DNA of 64,000 nt from NCBI RefSeq assembly GCF_024623325.1, contig NZ_JANJZD010000014.1, forward strand, positions 62,001 through 126,000, read 5' to 3'. The notes below the pieces were generated by a model. The model was not told where the DNA came from. It worked only from the letters and a program-made list of their open reading frames with translations, and did no database searches. This DNA is from Acetatifactor muris (lineage in GTDB: Bacteria; Bacillota; Clostridia; Lachnospirales; Lachnospiraceae). The position numbers and the translations under genes were made by a program. Positions within the stretch are counted from its first letter, which is position 1, and each line of letters opens with the position of its first letter. This document shows positions 8,670 to 17,903 of the stretch, piece after piece.

Positions 8670-9811
8670 TCATCCTCTGTCTCCTGCATTTTTTCTTTAT
8701 ATATCAAAGCTCTCCTTATTACCCATCGTAAAGTTTCATCGGCGCACCACAAATAAAGAAGATCCTCATCAACCTTATTCTTTTTGAAAACAATCATATA
8801 TATATTCCATAGATAATGTTTTAGTTTACTGCCTTCTGAGAGCCTGATCAATTCATATATTTTTTTAGAATATACCCGCCCATACTCCTGAATACATATT
8901 TCATTTATTCTATGTTCATACTCATATCTTTTTGTTAAAATCATGCATATTTCATTCAAGTATTCTCGAAATACCTTTTCCTTTGTGATTACAATTTGGT
9001 TATTTACTCTTTTAATCTGAATAATTTCGTATTCTACCGCTTCTCCATTCATCTTCAGCAGAACTGCTATTGCCGGATCCTGAGAAGAACTCACCCTATC
9101 CGAGTCCCAAATAAAGTTTCCCAGACTATAAAAGATGACTCCTTCCCTGTATTTTTCCCATCCCTGAACAACATGCGGATGATGTCCAATTACAATATCG
9201 ACTCCAATGTCAATAAAGTTCTTGTATGCCTGACGCCATTCCGGAAGGGGTAGCTCAACATTTTCCAAGCCCGCATGACATACAAGTATCACCCTGTCAC
9301 ATTTTTGTTTTAAATTCAGAACAGCCGAATAAATTTGCGGGCTAAATATCCAGGCATGTCCTCCCTGCCCAAAGTTTTGTTCGATGGTTCCATATTGACA
9401 TTCTGCGGCATTTATAATCCCTATCCTGACTCCATGCTTTTCAAATATAAAAGGTCTATATGCCTCTTCATATGTCAGTCCTGCTCCAATAAAGTGGATT
9501 CCGAGCCTGTTGATAGCGTTAAGTGTACCTTTTAACCCATTTAATCCATAATTCATTATGTGGTTATTTGCCAATGCAAACAAATTAAATCCGTTCTGTT
9601 TCAGTATTTCCACAGTTCTACTGGGTTGTGATAATTTTACACCTGGCTCCTTTGCTGCTTTCTGTAACTCCGTTTTAACAGGAGCCTCAAAATTGCAGCA
9701 TACAACATCACAGTTTTGTAATGTTTCTTTCAAGATATCTTCCAGTATACTATCCTTCTCATTATCTATAAATGTATCACCAACAAATAGTAGTTTAACT
9801 ATATTTTCCAT
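8666..9811 (-). CDS. capA: CapA-family (PgsA-like) metallophosphatase
   Basis: A 381-residue CapA/PGA_cap protein related to calcineurin-like phosphoesterases. Metal-binding motifs are visible in order: FVGDTFID, CNFEAPV, LANNHIMNYG, VCHAG, IGHHPHVVQGW and SLGNFIWD. No signal peptide or membrane anchor is evident, unlike secreted CapA of poly-gamma-glutamate systems, so a cytosolic role is likely. The reaction of capsule-linked CapA proteins is not settled; in a Wzx/Wzy cluster it could modify or release a phosphate- or amino-acid-linked substituent (inference). It overlaps the flippase start by 4 nt and lies 21 nt downstream of wzy. Confidence 0.85.
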   Translation of the reverse strand: MENIVKLLFVGDTFIDNEKDSILEDILKETLQNCDVVCCNFEAPVKTELQKAAKEPGVKLSQPSRTVEILKQNGFNLFALANNHIMNYGLNGLKGTLNAINRLGIHFIGAGLTYEEAYRPFIFEKHGVRIGIINAAECQYGTIEQNFGQGGHAWIFSPQIYSAVLNLKQKCDRVILVCHAGLENVELPLPEWRQAYKNFIDIGVDIVIGHHPHVVQGWEKYREGVIFYSLGNFIWDSDRVSSSQDPAIAVLLKMNGEAVEYEIIQIKRVNNQIVITKEKVFREYLNEICMILTKRYEYEHRINEICIQEYGRVYSKKIYELIRLSEGSKLKHYLWNIYMIVFKKNKVDEDLLYLWCADETLRWVIRRALIYKEKMQETEDE

Positions 9812-9832
9812 TATTCCTCAAAGTTTGGACTA

Positions 9833-11212
9833 TTAATTCAAAACAGCCCCCATATTTTTGCAATTCTTATAACGATAAAACAAACTAATAATACACACAA
9901 GTATACCTGTAAAGTTAAATAAATATAAAAAGATACAAGTCTCATTCAAATAATATATCGTATACACAAAAAACAACAGCACAAATGCAGAGCCGCAATA
10001 ATGTTCTACCCTCTCAATCAAATAGAACAACATAATAAGTAATACCGGTACTACTACAAATGCATAAATTCCCAACTGCGCAAAATCTCCCCCAAAGATT
10101 CCTGTATTCGCATTTGATTTCATTCCTGTATAGTAATAACTCAAATCATATCTATATTCTGTCCCCAAACCTTTTCCCAAAAAAGGAGCCAGCACGGTTC
10201 CTCCCAGCCCCAATACTGTTTGATCATGAACCACAAAATAATCATAATAAAAATATTTCAAAGTAGCCGAATCTAACAGCATGCGCCTGTTTACCAGCGA
10301 GAAGATAAATTCAAATATTTCATTTTCAAATATACATGATAAATTCCCCAAAAAGGTAATGGATGTTATTCCATAAAAGAACACATTTCTTGTCAATCTA
10401 CACCTTATTATAATGAGAAGTCCTATAATGATAATCAGAGAAAATAGAAAAACTTTATTTCCGGTCCACAGAAATAATGTTAACTGTACAATGGTATAAA
10501 AAATAAATTTTCCTTTACTGCCAGTTACATATCCATCCGCTATACCAAAGGGAACAATAACTGTAGATACCAGCGAAATTGCATAATTAAGATACTTTGA
10601 TGCCTGATAACTGTTTCTCACTTCATAAACCTTATAAAGATTTAACGCAATGGTTCCCGGCATGCCATTTGACACATACATACATATTATTGTTATAATT
10701 GTAAAAAGCATAAGAGCAAAATTTATCAAGGTTCCAACCTGATCTGTTTTCCGAATATGCATTTTCCTGCCAAACTCATACGTTTTGTTCCTGATGTCAC
10801 TTTTCCTGATTACATCGCTACGCCAGAGTTTCAGATTCAAAACAAATATTTCTGTTATTGCAAATGATAATGTAACCCACCCAAAAAAGACACTGCTTCC
10901 ATCTCTCATACCATACACCGAAGTATTTGGAATAACTGTCACAAATAATAACATTCGAATAAAAAACACTTTAGAACCACTTTTGTGTACTGTCAGCATG
11001 CAAAGAATCAGTACAGCAATATACGAAATCAGCACTTTCGCTTCATTGATATTCAAAGCAAATTGCACTTTAAAATATGATGTCGAAAGCACTTTATATC
11101 CCCAGTCCAGCATAACGCGATATATCAGGGCTGAAAGCACAAATAAGCCGTCATTCCATCTAATAGTAGCCGCTTTCGCTCTTATTAATTCATCATTCTT
11201 ATATTCCTTCAT
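9833..11212 (-). CDS. wzy: Wzy-type O-antigen/capsule polymerase
   Basis: A polytopic membrane protein (459 residues from the chosen start) with roughly 10-12 hydrophobic segments and a longer polar loop near residues 320-370 (SANTGIFGGDFAQLG follows it), the usual layout of Wzy polymerases. Family sequence identity is always low, so the call rests on topology plus position between a CapA/Wzx pair and glycosyltransferases. The open frame extends to 11,254, but the ATG at 11,212-11,210 (MKEYKND) is preferred because an AGGAA site precedes it and it removes the overlap with the upstream glycosyltransferase, whose stop is at 11,219-11,217. It should join repeat units at the outer face of the membrane. 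Confidence 0.8.
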   Translation of the reverse strand: MKEYKNDELIRAKAATIRWNDGLFVLSALIYRVMLDWGYKVLSTSYFKVQFALNINEAKVLISYIAVLILCMLTVHKSGSKVFFIRMLLFVTVIPNTSVYGMRDGSSVFFGWVTLSFAITEIFVLNLKLWRSDVIRKSDIRNKTYEFGRKMHIRKTDQVGTLINFALMLFTIITIICMYVSNGMPGTIALNLYKVYEVRNSYQASKYLNYAISLVSTVIVPFGIADGYVTGSKGKFIFYTIVQLTLFLWTGNKVFLFSLIIIIGLLIIIRCRLTRNVFFYGITSITFLGNLSCIFENEIFEFIFSLVNRRMLLDSATLKYFYYDYFVVHDQTVLGLGGTVLAPFLGKGLGTEYRYDLSYYYTGMKSNANTGIFGGDFAQLGIYAFVVVPVLLIMLFYLIERVEHYCGSAFVLLFFVYTIYYLNETCIFLYLFNFTGILVCIISLFYRYKNCKNMGAVLN

Positions 11213-11216
11213 ATTT

Positions 11217-12422
11217 TTATTTCCTGTTACCCATAATATATTTCTTATAAGCACTTTTCAGAATTTGCTTCTCCGAATTCCAACACAATTCTTCCTTTGC
11301 TATTTTCAAATTCATTTTACATGACAAATAAAATTCCCTGTCATTTTTCATCCGACTTACAGCTATTGCAATATCTGCCAGATTACCCGGGTCACATGTT
11401 ATTCCAATTTTATATTTATCTACCAAAGTTTTCATAGCAGGATATTCAGGACATATAACAGGTGTTTCACTCTGTATATTCTCAAAGAACTTATTTGGCA
11501 GTGAATACAACGAATTTTTGCACACAGCCGGCGCCAATATCATGCCAACATCAACTGCGCCGACATATTTCCACAGCTCTGTTATTGAAACGGCCTCATG
11601 AAATAAGATACGTTTTTCTACTCCCAATTGTTTGGTCAGGCTTATAAGCGAATCATAATACTCCTGTCTCTGCGCATTTCCAAGTATCACTGCTACTGTA
11701 TCTTCTCTGGCAGAAATCAGCCTGATCAACATCTCTATTCCTCTGCCATCTATCAAAACCCCATGATACATTAGCATAACAGGCTTATTTCCCATTTCCC
11801 CGCCGATACCCAGCTGCTGCTCAAATTCAGCTCTTATTCTTTCACAGTCGCTTTCCTGAATCTCCCATCTTTCTGCAACATTTCTGATCACAATCGGTTT
11901 TTGTTTTAGTTTGTGAATCTCACTTACTTCTTCTGCAATATTTTCATTCACCATAATTGAAAAGTTACATCTTTTGATCAAAAAGCGTTCCAGGTGGATA
12001 ATTACATATTTTTGTAACTTATTTCTCTTCACATTTCTCTCAATTTCAAATTCATGGGAATCATATATCAAAGCTGGTCTGTTTTTCTTCAAGATACCAA
12101 ATAGTGACAGCCATGCAATAAAAAGGGCATCGATGTCATGAGCAGTAATCACATCCACTCGCAGCTGCTTCACAAATCGCGCCCAAAAAAATAAGGAAAA
12201 TATTCTATTTACTACATCAGGAACCTTGTTACCAAAAGGCCGGGTTGTCAAGCGAAACACTTTAAAGCCATCTACCATTTCGCTTCTCCCTTTATCCTTA
12301 ATATTCCCCTTTGCAACTACTGCAACTTCTTCTCCCAATTCTCTATATGCGGATAGCTCTCTTTTATCATGGCTTGCATTTTTCCAATCATTGCAGCTTA
12401 ATTTCAACACACGTTTTCCCAT
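11217..12422 (-). CDS. GT4-family glycosyltransferase
   Basis: A GT-B fold glycosyltransferase of about 400 residues. The N-terminal half carries ELSAYRELGEEVAVVAKG and DVITAHDIDALFIAWL; the C-terminal half has VMLMYHGVLIDGRGIEMLIRL and SLPNKFFENIQSETPVICPEYPAM, equivalent to the family's donor-binding region. The acidic pair is less clear than in the classic EX7E motif. It should add one sugar to the lipid-linked repeat unit on the cytosolic side; donor and linkage cannot be deduced. A GTG at 12,443 overlaps the upstream stop codon, but the ATG at 12,422 lies downstream of a TGGAG site and is used here. Confidence 0.82.
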   Translation of the reverse strand: MGKRVLKLSCNDWKNASHDKRELSAYRELGEEVAVVAKGNIKDKGRSEMVDGFKVFRLTTRPFGNKVPDVVNRIFSLFFWARFVKQLRVDVITAHDIDALFIAWLSLFGILKKNRPALIYDSHEFEIERNVKRNKLQKYVIIHLERFLIKRCNFSIMVNENIAEEVSEIHKLKQKPIVIRNVAERWEIQESDCERIRAEFEQQLGIGGEMGNKPVMLMYHGVLIDGRGIEMLIRLISAREDTVAVILGNAQRQEYYDSLISLTKQLGVEKRILFHEAVSITELWKYVGAVDVGMILAPAVCKNSLYSLPNKFFENIQSETPVICPEYPAMKTLVDKYKIGITCDPGNLADIAIAVSRMKNDREFYLSCKMNLKIAKEELCWNSEKQILKSAYKKYIMGNRK

Positions 12423-12442
12423 TTTTACTATACTCCATGTCA

Positions 12443-13570
12443 CTAACCATTTAGAATATCTCTATAAAGTTCTTTATAATTATTTACAATTTGACTCCAT
12501 TCAAAATTTTTAACCTTCTTAATACAATTTTCAGAAATTCCTCTGTAATCGGATACTATCCTTAAAATCTTTTCCACGGCATCATTCACTCTTCGATCTG
12601 AAACTGAAAACCCTACACAGCCATCTTCAAATTGCTGATCAAATCCTTCCCCTGAAGTATATATAACCGGAAGTCCCTGTGACATTGCTTCTGCATACAC
12701 AAGGCCAAAGGTTTCTGTATGAGAGATTAAAGCAAAAATGTCGTTCTCCCGGTAACAACGAATCAGCTCTTCTTTTTTCATACTACCATGATATATCGTA
12801 TATTTATCCGCTTCGATTTTGTTCAACTCCTTTTTGTCAGCAACATTTCCTATTAAATGAAATTGTATCTTCCAGCCTTTCTCTACAAGTTTCTTTAATG
12901 CCTTCTGTAAAAAAGGAATATTTTTATCCTTTAAAATGCTTGCCACACATATTATTTTTAGTTCCTTTTTGTCAAACCTTTTTTGCGTTTCAATATAATC
13001 TCTCTCATGAAATATATTTTCTAACCAGAAATCGTCAATTCCATTTGGAATAACCATTGATTTCCCTGCTATTTCTTTCCGCATATTATCAGGAACATAT
13101 TTGTGCATCATATTTTGCTGATAGGCTTTACTGATAAAAATTATTTTCTCAGCATGCTGCATAATTTTTATCCCATGGGGAATCAGATAAGGTTTCAGAT
13201 GGAAAAAATCTTTCAGGTCTGTCCCTCTTACAGTAACTATATAAGGAATACCATATTTTTTAGAGATCTGCATCGCAATATTTCCATCTGATAATAGTGT
13301 ATAAGCGTGAACTACATTGTAATCAGAGATAGGCAACATATCGATAGCAGACTTCAAAATTTTTCTTTGTTTAAAAAAATAGAGTATCCTGTCTCTTTTT
13401 CTAAAACAACATGAAACTACAACATTAGAATTTGGGATAATCTTTTTATCTGCTTTATCATGTATTGGCACAAATACAAAATTATCTAATCCTACATCCG
13501 TTAAATGTTCTATCATAGTCTGATGTAATGCTGTAAACAAATAATTAATATTTATGTGCAAAATACGCAT
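12443..13570 (-). CDS. GT4-family glycosyltransferase
   Basis: A 375-residue GT-B glycosyltransferase. Visible segments are MRILHININYLFTALHQ at the N-terminus, VVHAYTLLSDGNIAMQISKKYG, TVRGTDLKDFF, a nucleotide-binding half with ICVASILKDKNIPFLQKAL and HLIGNVADK, and the EX7E motif ETFGLVYAEAMSQGLPVIY. These indicate a retaining GT4 enzyme acting on the capsule repeat unit. It abuts the downstream glycosyltransferase (its TAG overlaps that gene's possible GTG) and follows the next GT4 gene by 8 nt, so the three transferases form a tightly packed block. The donor sugar is unknown. Confidence 0.86.
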   Translation of the reverse strand: MRILHININYLFTALHQTMIEHLTDVGLDNFVFVPIHDKADKKIIPNSNVVVSCCFRKRDRILYFFKQRKILKSAIDMLPISDYNVVHAYTLLSDGNIAMQISKKYGIPYIVTVRGTDLKDFFHLKPYLIPHGIKIMQHAEKIIFISKAYQQNMMHKYVPDNMRKEIAGKSMVIPNGIDDFWLENIFHERDYIETQKRFDKKELKIICVASILKDKNIPFLQKALKKLVEKGWKIQFHLIGNVADKKELNKIEADKYTIYHGSMKKEELIRCYRENDIFALISHTETFGLVYAEAMSQGLPVIYTSGEGFDQQFEDGCVGFSVSDRRVNDAVEKILRIVSDYRGISENCIKKVKNFEWSQIVNNYKELYRDILNG

Positions 13571-13578
13571 AATTTATT

Positions 13579-14814
13579 TTACCATATACTTTCTTTCAAA
13601 ATCTTTTCCAGTTGATTCGTTAAATTATAAAAATCAAACTTCTTAGCAGCTTCTGCCGCATTATCACAAAATATTTTATACTTGTGGTACTCCATATTTT
13701 TAAATTCTATAATGGCTTCTCTTATCTCTTCTGCATTGGGAGATGACAGTGCTATCCCTGAACCTGTCTGAACTATTGGATTATAGGGACAATCAAAATC
13801 TACCAATGTGGGTTTCCCTGAAGCCAAATAATCAAATATTTTATTCGCACTTATTCCAAACTGAAAAATCTCAGAATCAGTACTATGCAAAAAATTTAAG
13901 TTGGCGCTACTTGTTATATAGGGAATATACTTTTTGTTAACCTTTCCCTTAAATTTTACATTATTAATGTTTTCTATTCGAATTCTTTTTTTCAACATGG
14001 CTAATTCATCACCATCACCCCAAATCAAAAACTGTATTTCAGGATTCTGAACCAGCTTCGCCGCATCCAAAAGTAATCCCAGATTATTTACTTTTCGTAT
14101 TGATCCCACATATACTACTTTGAACAATTTATGGTTATTTAAGTCGTTATCTTGTATCTGAAAATGTGCTCTATTATAACAAAATTGCTCTAAATCAATT
14201 CCATTATTAATGTAAAAGACTTTTTCTCTGTCAATTTTCTTATCCCATCCTTTTTTCAGAATATAGTTATAGGCACCTTCCATCGTGAATATTAACTTAT
14301 CTGCATAAATATACATCCTTTTTTCATACAAATACATTAGTTTCAATAAGGGATTACATTTATTGAGCAGATGATAGGCTACAAAACTTTCTGGCCAGAG
14401 ATCACTTATTTCAGCAATCGCTCCGGCACCATATTTTTTTGCTAATCTTAATCCCTGCATACATGCTGGCGGAGTAGCCGAAGATGCCATAATAACATCC
14501 GGTCTTTCATAACATTGACATACCTTTTTTAATTTCCATGGAAATTCAAACATATTGAATATCCTGTCTATGCCATTTCCTTTATATGTTTTACAATGAA
14601 CTAACACATAATGAATTTCATTTACCCATTCTTCTCTATATAAAATACGATTCTTAATCAGATTGATCTCACTGTTATGAACTGAACTGGCGGCAAATAT
14701 AGTAACTTCATGACCTTTTCTGATCAAATATTTTGCAAAATTTGTAGTTCTGGCCAATGGATAATATTTTACAGGCACTGCATAATGATTAATTAACCAC
14801 ACTTTCATATCCAC
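13579..14814 (-). CDS. GT4-family glycosyltransferase, WbuB-like
   Basis: A 411-residue GT-B transferase resembling WbuB/WbnK-type enzymes: VWLINHYAVPVKYYPLARTTN at the N-terminus (shown in part), the ASSATPPACMQGL and EISDLWPESFVAY segments, NNGIDLEQF, FKVVYVGSIRKVNNLGLLLDA and LASGKPTLVDF. WbuB-like enzymes often add the second sugar of a repeat unit, frequently an N-acetylfucosamine; that donor is not proven here. The protein has no signal peptide and should act at the cytosolic membrane face. A 54-nt AT-rich gap separates it from the aminotransferase gene upstream. Confidence 0.85.
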   Translation of the reverse strand: MDMKVWLINHYAVPVKYYPLARTTNFAKYLIRKGHEVTIFAASSVHNSEINLIKNRILYREEWVNEIHYVLVHCKTYKGNGIDRIFNMFEFPWKLKKVCQCYERPDVIMASSATPPACMQGLRLAKKYGAGAIAEISDLWPESFVAYHLLNKCNPLLKLMYLYEKRMYIYADKLIFTMEGAYNYILKKGWDKKIDREKVFYINNGIDLEQFCYNRAHFQIQDNDLNNHKLFKVVYVGSIRKVNNLGLLLDAAKLVQNPEIQFLIWGDGDELAMLKKRIRIENINNVKFKGKVNKKYIPYITSSANLNFLHSTDSEIFQFGISANKIFDYLASGKPTLVDFDCPYNPIVQTGSGIALSSPNAEEIREAIIEFKNMEYHKYKIFCDNAAEAAKKFDFYNLTNQLEKILKESIW

Positions 14815-14868
14815 CTACCTCCGTTATTCTATATAAATTGCATTATAATAGCATGTCGTTACATAGGT

Positions 14869-15792
14869 TTAGTTGCTAATCATTGTCAGCCACTCCAAGT
14901 ACATCCTGTCATTCCCAGTAACAATATTCAAATATTTGTTATGAATCCAATTTGTTATCCTATTCCCTCCTGTTATTTCATATTTATCCACACTGCAAAC
15001 AGGTGTAATCTCCATTGCAGACCCACATAGAAACGCTTCATCCGCCGTATAGAGCTCTGTCCGGTCAATACTGCGTTCAAGCGTTTCAATCCCCATATCC
15101 CGTGCAATCCTGATAATAGTATCTCTTGTTATACTTTCCAACACAGAATCTGTAAGCAATGGGGTAATCAATATGCCATTTTTCACGATAAACAGACAGC
15201 TTCCCGGGCCTTCCGCCACTTTTCCGGCATCATTCAAAAAAATTGTCGTATCATATCCATTTCTCAGCGCTTCTCTTTGTGCCATTCTGGAATTTATATA
15301 ATTTGCTCCACACTTTATTCTGGGACTGAGAACGGAATCACTGATTCGCCTCCAGGAACTGATACAGCAACGTAAGCTTTTTTTATTATATTCCGCGCTG
15401 GATTTTGCTTTGGGTATGGGAGATACGAACATATTTACAGGTCCTTCTGAACCCCAGGAGCCAAAGCCATCGGCAAATACAGTCTGCCGGACTGCTATAT
15501 CTTCTCTGTAATCATTGGCTTTTACCACATCTATAAACGCATTTTTCAGGTCACTTAAGCTATATGGACTGTCCAGCTGCAAAAGCTTTATGGACCTCTG
15601 CAGTCGTTTATGATGATCGTCCAGCCTGAATGCAAACAGTTGTTCTTTCTCCTCATTCCAATAGCAGCGAATTCCTTCAAACACATTTAATCCAAATTGA
15701 GCTGTAGGAGCTAAAACGTTAACTGTTGCATCCTTTATGTTTACAATTTTTCCGTCCAGCCAGATTAATCTGTTTTCTACATCCGTTTTCAC
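14869..15792 (-). CDS. Class IV PLP aminotransferase (branched-chain aminotransferase-like)
   Basis: A 307-residue fold-type IV aminotransferase. GKIVNIKDATVNVLAPTAQFG and NVFEGIRCYW match the N-terminal BCAT pattern, IKCGANYINSRMAQREAL contains the Schiff-base lysine, and EGPGSCLFIVKNG plus DEAFLCGSAMEITPV form the phosphate-binding region. IlvE converts branched-chain 2-oxo acids to amino acids using glutamate; D-amino-acid transaminases and aminodeoxychorismate lyases share the fold. Its location inside a capsule operon, beside a PLP decarboxylase and an aldolase, suggests it makes or consumes a small amino-acid-derived substituent rather than serving general valine/leucine synthesis (inference). 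The start at 15,792 gives a standard N-terminus. Confidence 0.82.
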   Translation of the reverse strand: MKTDVENRLIWLDGKIVNIKDATVNVLAPTAQFGLNVFEGIRCYWNEEKEQLFAFRLDDHHKRLQRSIKLLQLDSPYSLSDLKNAFIDVVKANDYREDIAVRQTVFADGFGSWGSEGPVNMFVSPIPKAKSSAEYNKKSLRCCISSWRRISDSVLSPRIKCGANYINSRMAQREALRNGYDTTIFLNDAGKVAEGPGSCLFIVKNGILITPLLTDSVLESITRDTIIRIARDMGIETLERSIDRTELYTADEAFLCGSAMEITPVCSVDKYEITGGNRITNWIHNKYLNIVTGNDRMYLEWLTMISN

Positions 15793-15849
15793 TGATTCAC
15801 ACTCTCCGTCTTTGTTCTATATCATTTTTATTATTTCTATGAATTACCT

Positions 15850-16542
15850 CTACTCCCTGTCCGCCTCATGTGCAAGCCGGATAATTTCCGCCTCCGCCAG
15901 TGCGGCGGACTCTGCATCACTGCCGGCGCCCTCTACCTTTTCCTCATAAATGTCCGATCTGCGAAATACTTTTGCCGCGGTTTCCGCCATTATCATTACA
16001 TCCAGAAAAATCCCTTTCTTCTCAAATGCATCTATATACTGGTTGTCCAATGTCACTTTCTCATCCCAGGAATTCTCATTTCTTCCCCTGACCTGAGCCA
16101 GCCCGGTAATTCCGCCTTTGACGCTGAAACGCTTTTTGTATTTTCTGTTCAAAGTCTCATAGTCTCCCAGCTCATAGACCACTGCAGGCCGGGGCCCTAC
16201 TATGCTGATATCTCCCTTAAATACGTTGAATAGCTGCGGCAGTTCATCCAGACTGGTATTCCTGAGAAAATGCCCCACCCTTGTCACCCGTGGGTCATTT
16301 TTATAATTAAAAAGTCCCGTTCCCATCTGCTCGGCATTTACCACCATGGAACGGAACTTATACATCCGAAATATTCGGCCGTTTTTCGTCAGTCTCTCCT
16401 GCGCAAATATCACCGGCCCCTTCGAGTCTGCCCTGACTGCAACAGCGATTCCGAGCAATAGGGGCAGTAATAACAGCAGCAATAATCCCGACACAAACAA
16501 ATCAAATATTCTCTTGATCCCCAGATTTATTTTCAGCCTGAT
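15850..16542 (-). CDS. Undecaprenyl-phosphate sugar-phosphate transferase (PglC/WbaP-type initiating enzyme), ATC start proposed
   Basis: A monotopic phosphoglycosyl transferase that starts repeat-unit assembly by moving a sugar-1-phosphate from UDP-sugar to undecaprenyl phosphate. Visible are a hydrophobic re-entrant helix ([19 protein letters not shown]), [20 protein letters not shown], the catalytic Asp-Glu dyad in [10 protein letters not shown] and SIVGPRPA. The first ordinary start (TTG, 16,500) would cut off the conserved KRIFDLF motif just before the helix. In-frame codons continue upstream to an ATC at 16,542-16,540, exactly 8 nt after a GGGGAGG Shine-Dalgarno, with two stops further up. 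This gives about 230 residues, the usual size. Either ATC is used as a start or an ATG has mutated. Confidence 0.85.
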   Translation of the reverse strand: MRLKINLGIKRIFDLFVSGLLLLLLLPLLLGIAVAVRADSKGPVIFAQERLTKNGRIFRMYKFRSMVVNAEQMGTGLFNYKNDPRVTRVGHFLRNTSLDELPQLFNVFKGDISIVGPRPAVVYELGDYETLNRKYKKRFSVKGGITGLAQVRGRNENSWDEKVTLDNQYIDAFEKKGIFLDVMIMAETAAKVFRRSDIYEEKVEGAGSDAESAALAEAEIIRLAHEADRE

Positions 16543-16639
16543 AGCGAAATCCTCCCCCCGTTATTATCCATACCTTTTGTTTCACTTACTTCATTCCTGC
16601 ATATTTCAAAGCAAAGTCCCTGTTACAGAAAACAGAGCA

Positions 16640-17893
16640 TCAGGCAAAATAGAATGTCCTAAACAGATCTTCAAAACCTTCCTTCCTCTTCACTACTTCC
16701 ACTTTGTCCATTCCATATCCGATATCCAGCACAGGAACATTGGGCTGAATAAAAGGCGGCTTCATAACCACAGAATAGGAGCCGCAATTGTTTATCACCA
16801 GAAAATCTCCTGTCCCCAGCCAGCCGGTATAATGCCTGTAGAGATAATCCGCTTCAATACAGGTGTACCCTGCGATATCCATATCCGCATATTGTTTTCG
16901 TTCACCACCTCCGTCAAAGACCTCCAGCGGAGGATTGAGCCCTGTCATGGATATATTTTTCTGGCTCCCTGTAGCCGTTGCTATCCACTTTCCTCGTATA
17001 TTTCTGATATTATCTATTCTGGTCACAAACTGCATACAATCGCCCACTAAGGCCGATCCCGGTTCAATCAGCAGTTCCGGTATCTGTTCTCTTTTTTCCC
17101 GTTGGCCGCCATAGAATCTGTCCGCTAATTCCGATGCCCCGGCTTTTGCATAACCCTCATACCCCGGTGGTTCATATCCCAGCTCCCGCGAAAGACTCTC
17201 TGGCATTTTCCCGTAAATCCCGCCGCCTAAATCTATTCTGTCAGGTATGATGCCATATTTTTCTCTGACTTTTTCATATACAGCCAGGATTCCTGCCGCT
17301 CTCCCGGGCCAATATTCCACCTTCCGCTTTGCAAAATGACATTGCAGAGATTTCAGATGAAGATTAAGAGTACCCGCCAATATCTCACATACTTTTCCAA
17401 AGTCCTCCCCATCCGTATCAAAACCGAACCGGCTTAATATCTCATCTCCCACATCAAAATTACACCGGACTCCCACTTGAAATATTTTATCCGGATGTCT
17501 GTCAGCAATTGTCTGAATCCTCTCCGCCTCCGCCAGGCTATCAATGTTTACACAGCCTCCTGCCAGAAGCAATTCTTCTATGCATTCTGCACTTTTCACC
17601 GGACCGTTCCAGATGATTTTCTCTGCCATTACCCCGCAGCAAAGAGCAATCTCCATTTCCATTTCAGAGACCACCTCGGCATATCCGCCCATTTCATCTA
17701 CTATTTTACAAAGTTTCGGGGTATAATTTGTCTTATAACTGTAGGCTATATTAAAATGCGGATAAACTGCTTCAAATGCTGATTTCAGTTCTCTGTAATT
17801 GCTCCGAAACTGTGCGGAATCCAGCAGGTAAAAAGAATTACCATACCTTTCCGCAAGGGTCTGCAGTTTTTGTGTTGTTATTTTTTCTTTCAC
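16640..17893 (-). CDS. Group III PLP-dependent amino-acid decarboxylase (DAP/ornithine decarboxylase fold)
   Basis: A 417-residue alanine-racemase-fold decarboxylase. AYSYKTNYTPKLC holds the PLP lysine; later segments include NGPVKSAECIEELLL, FGFDTDGEDFGKV, LQCHFAK (active-site histidine region), DLGGGIYGKMPES, EPGSALVGDC and NNCGSYSVVMKPPF. LysA, the closest well-known member, decarboxylates meso-diaminopimelate; ornithine, carboxynorspermidine and other substrates are also known. Placement in a capsule operon between an aldolase and the initiating transferase argues against plain lysine synthesis and for a dedicated polyamine or amino-alcohol-type substituent (inference). The start is GTG at 17,893, with AGGA 8 nt upstream. 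The substrate is unknown. Confidence 0.82.
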   Translation of the reverse strand: MKEKITTQKLQTLAERYGNSFYLLDSAQFRSNYRELKSAFEAVYPHFNIAYSYKTNYTPKLCKIVDEMGGYAEVVSEMEMEIALCCGVMAEKIIWNGPVKSAECIEELLLAGGCVNIDSLAEAERIQTIADRHPDKIFQVGVRCNFDVGDEILSRFGFDTDGEDFGKVCEILAGTLNLHLKSLQCHFAKRKVEYWPGRAAGILAVYEKVREKYGIIPDRIDLGGGIYGKMPESLSRELGYEPPGYEGYAKAGASELADRFYGGQREKREQIPELLIEPGSALVGDCMQFVTRIDNIRNIRGKWIATATGSQKNISMTGLNPPLEVFDGGGERKQYADMDIAGYTCIEADYLYRHYTGWLGTGDFLVINNCGSYSVVMKPPFIQPNVPVLDIGYGMDKVEVVKRKEGFEDLFRTFYFA

Positions 17894-17903
17894 TCCCGTT
17901 TTC

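Noticed and set aside
14815-14868. Internal promoter at a TATAAT-like site before the GT4 gene
   Set aside because: No acceptable -35 element at the right distance; the stretch is simply AT-rich.
16498-16500. TTG as the start of the initiating sugar transferase
   Set aside because: No Shine-Dalgarno precedes it and it would remove the conserved KRIFD motif; the upstream ATC is better placed.
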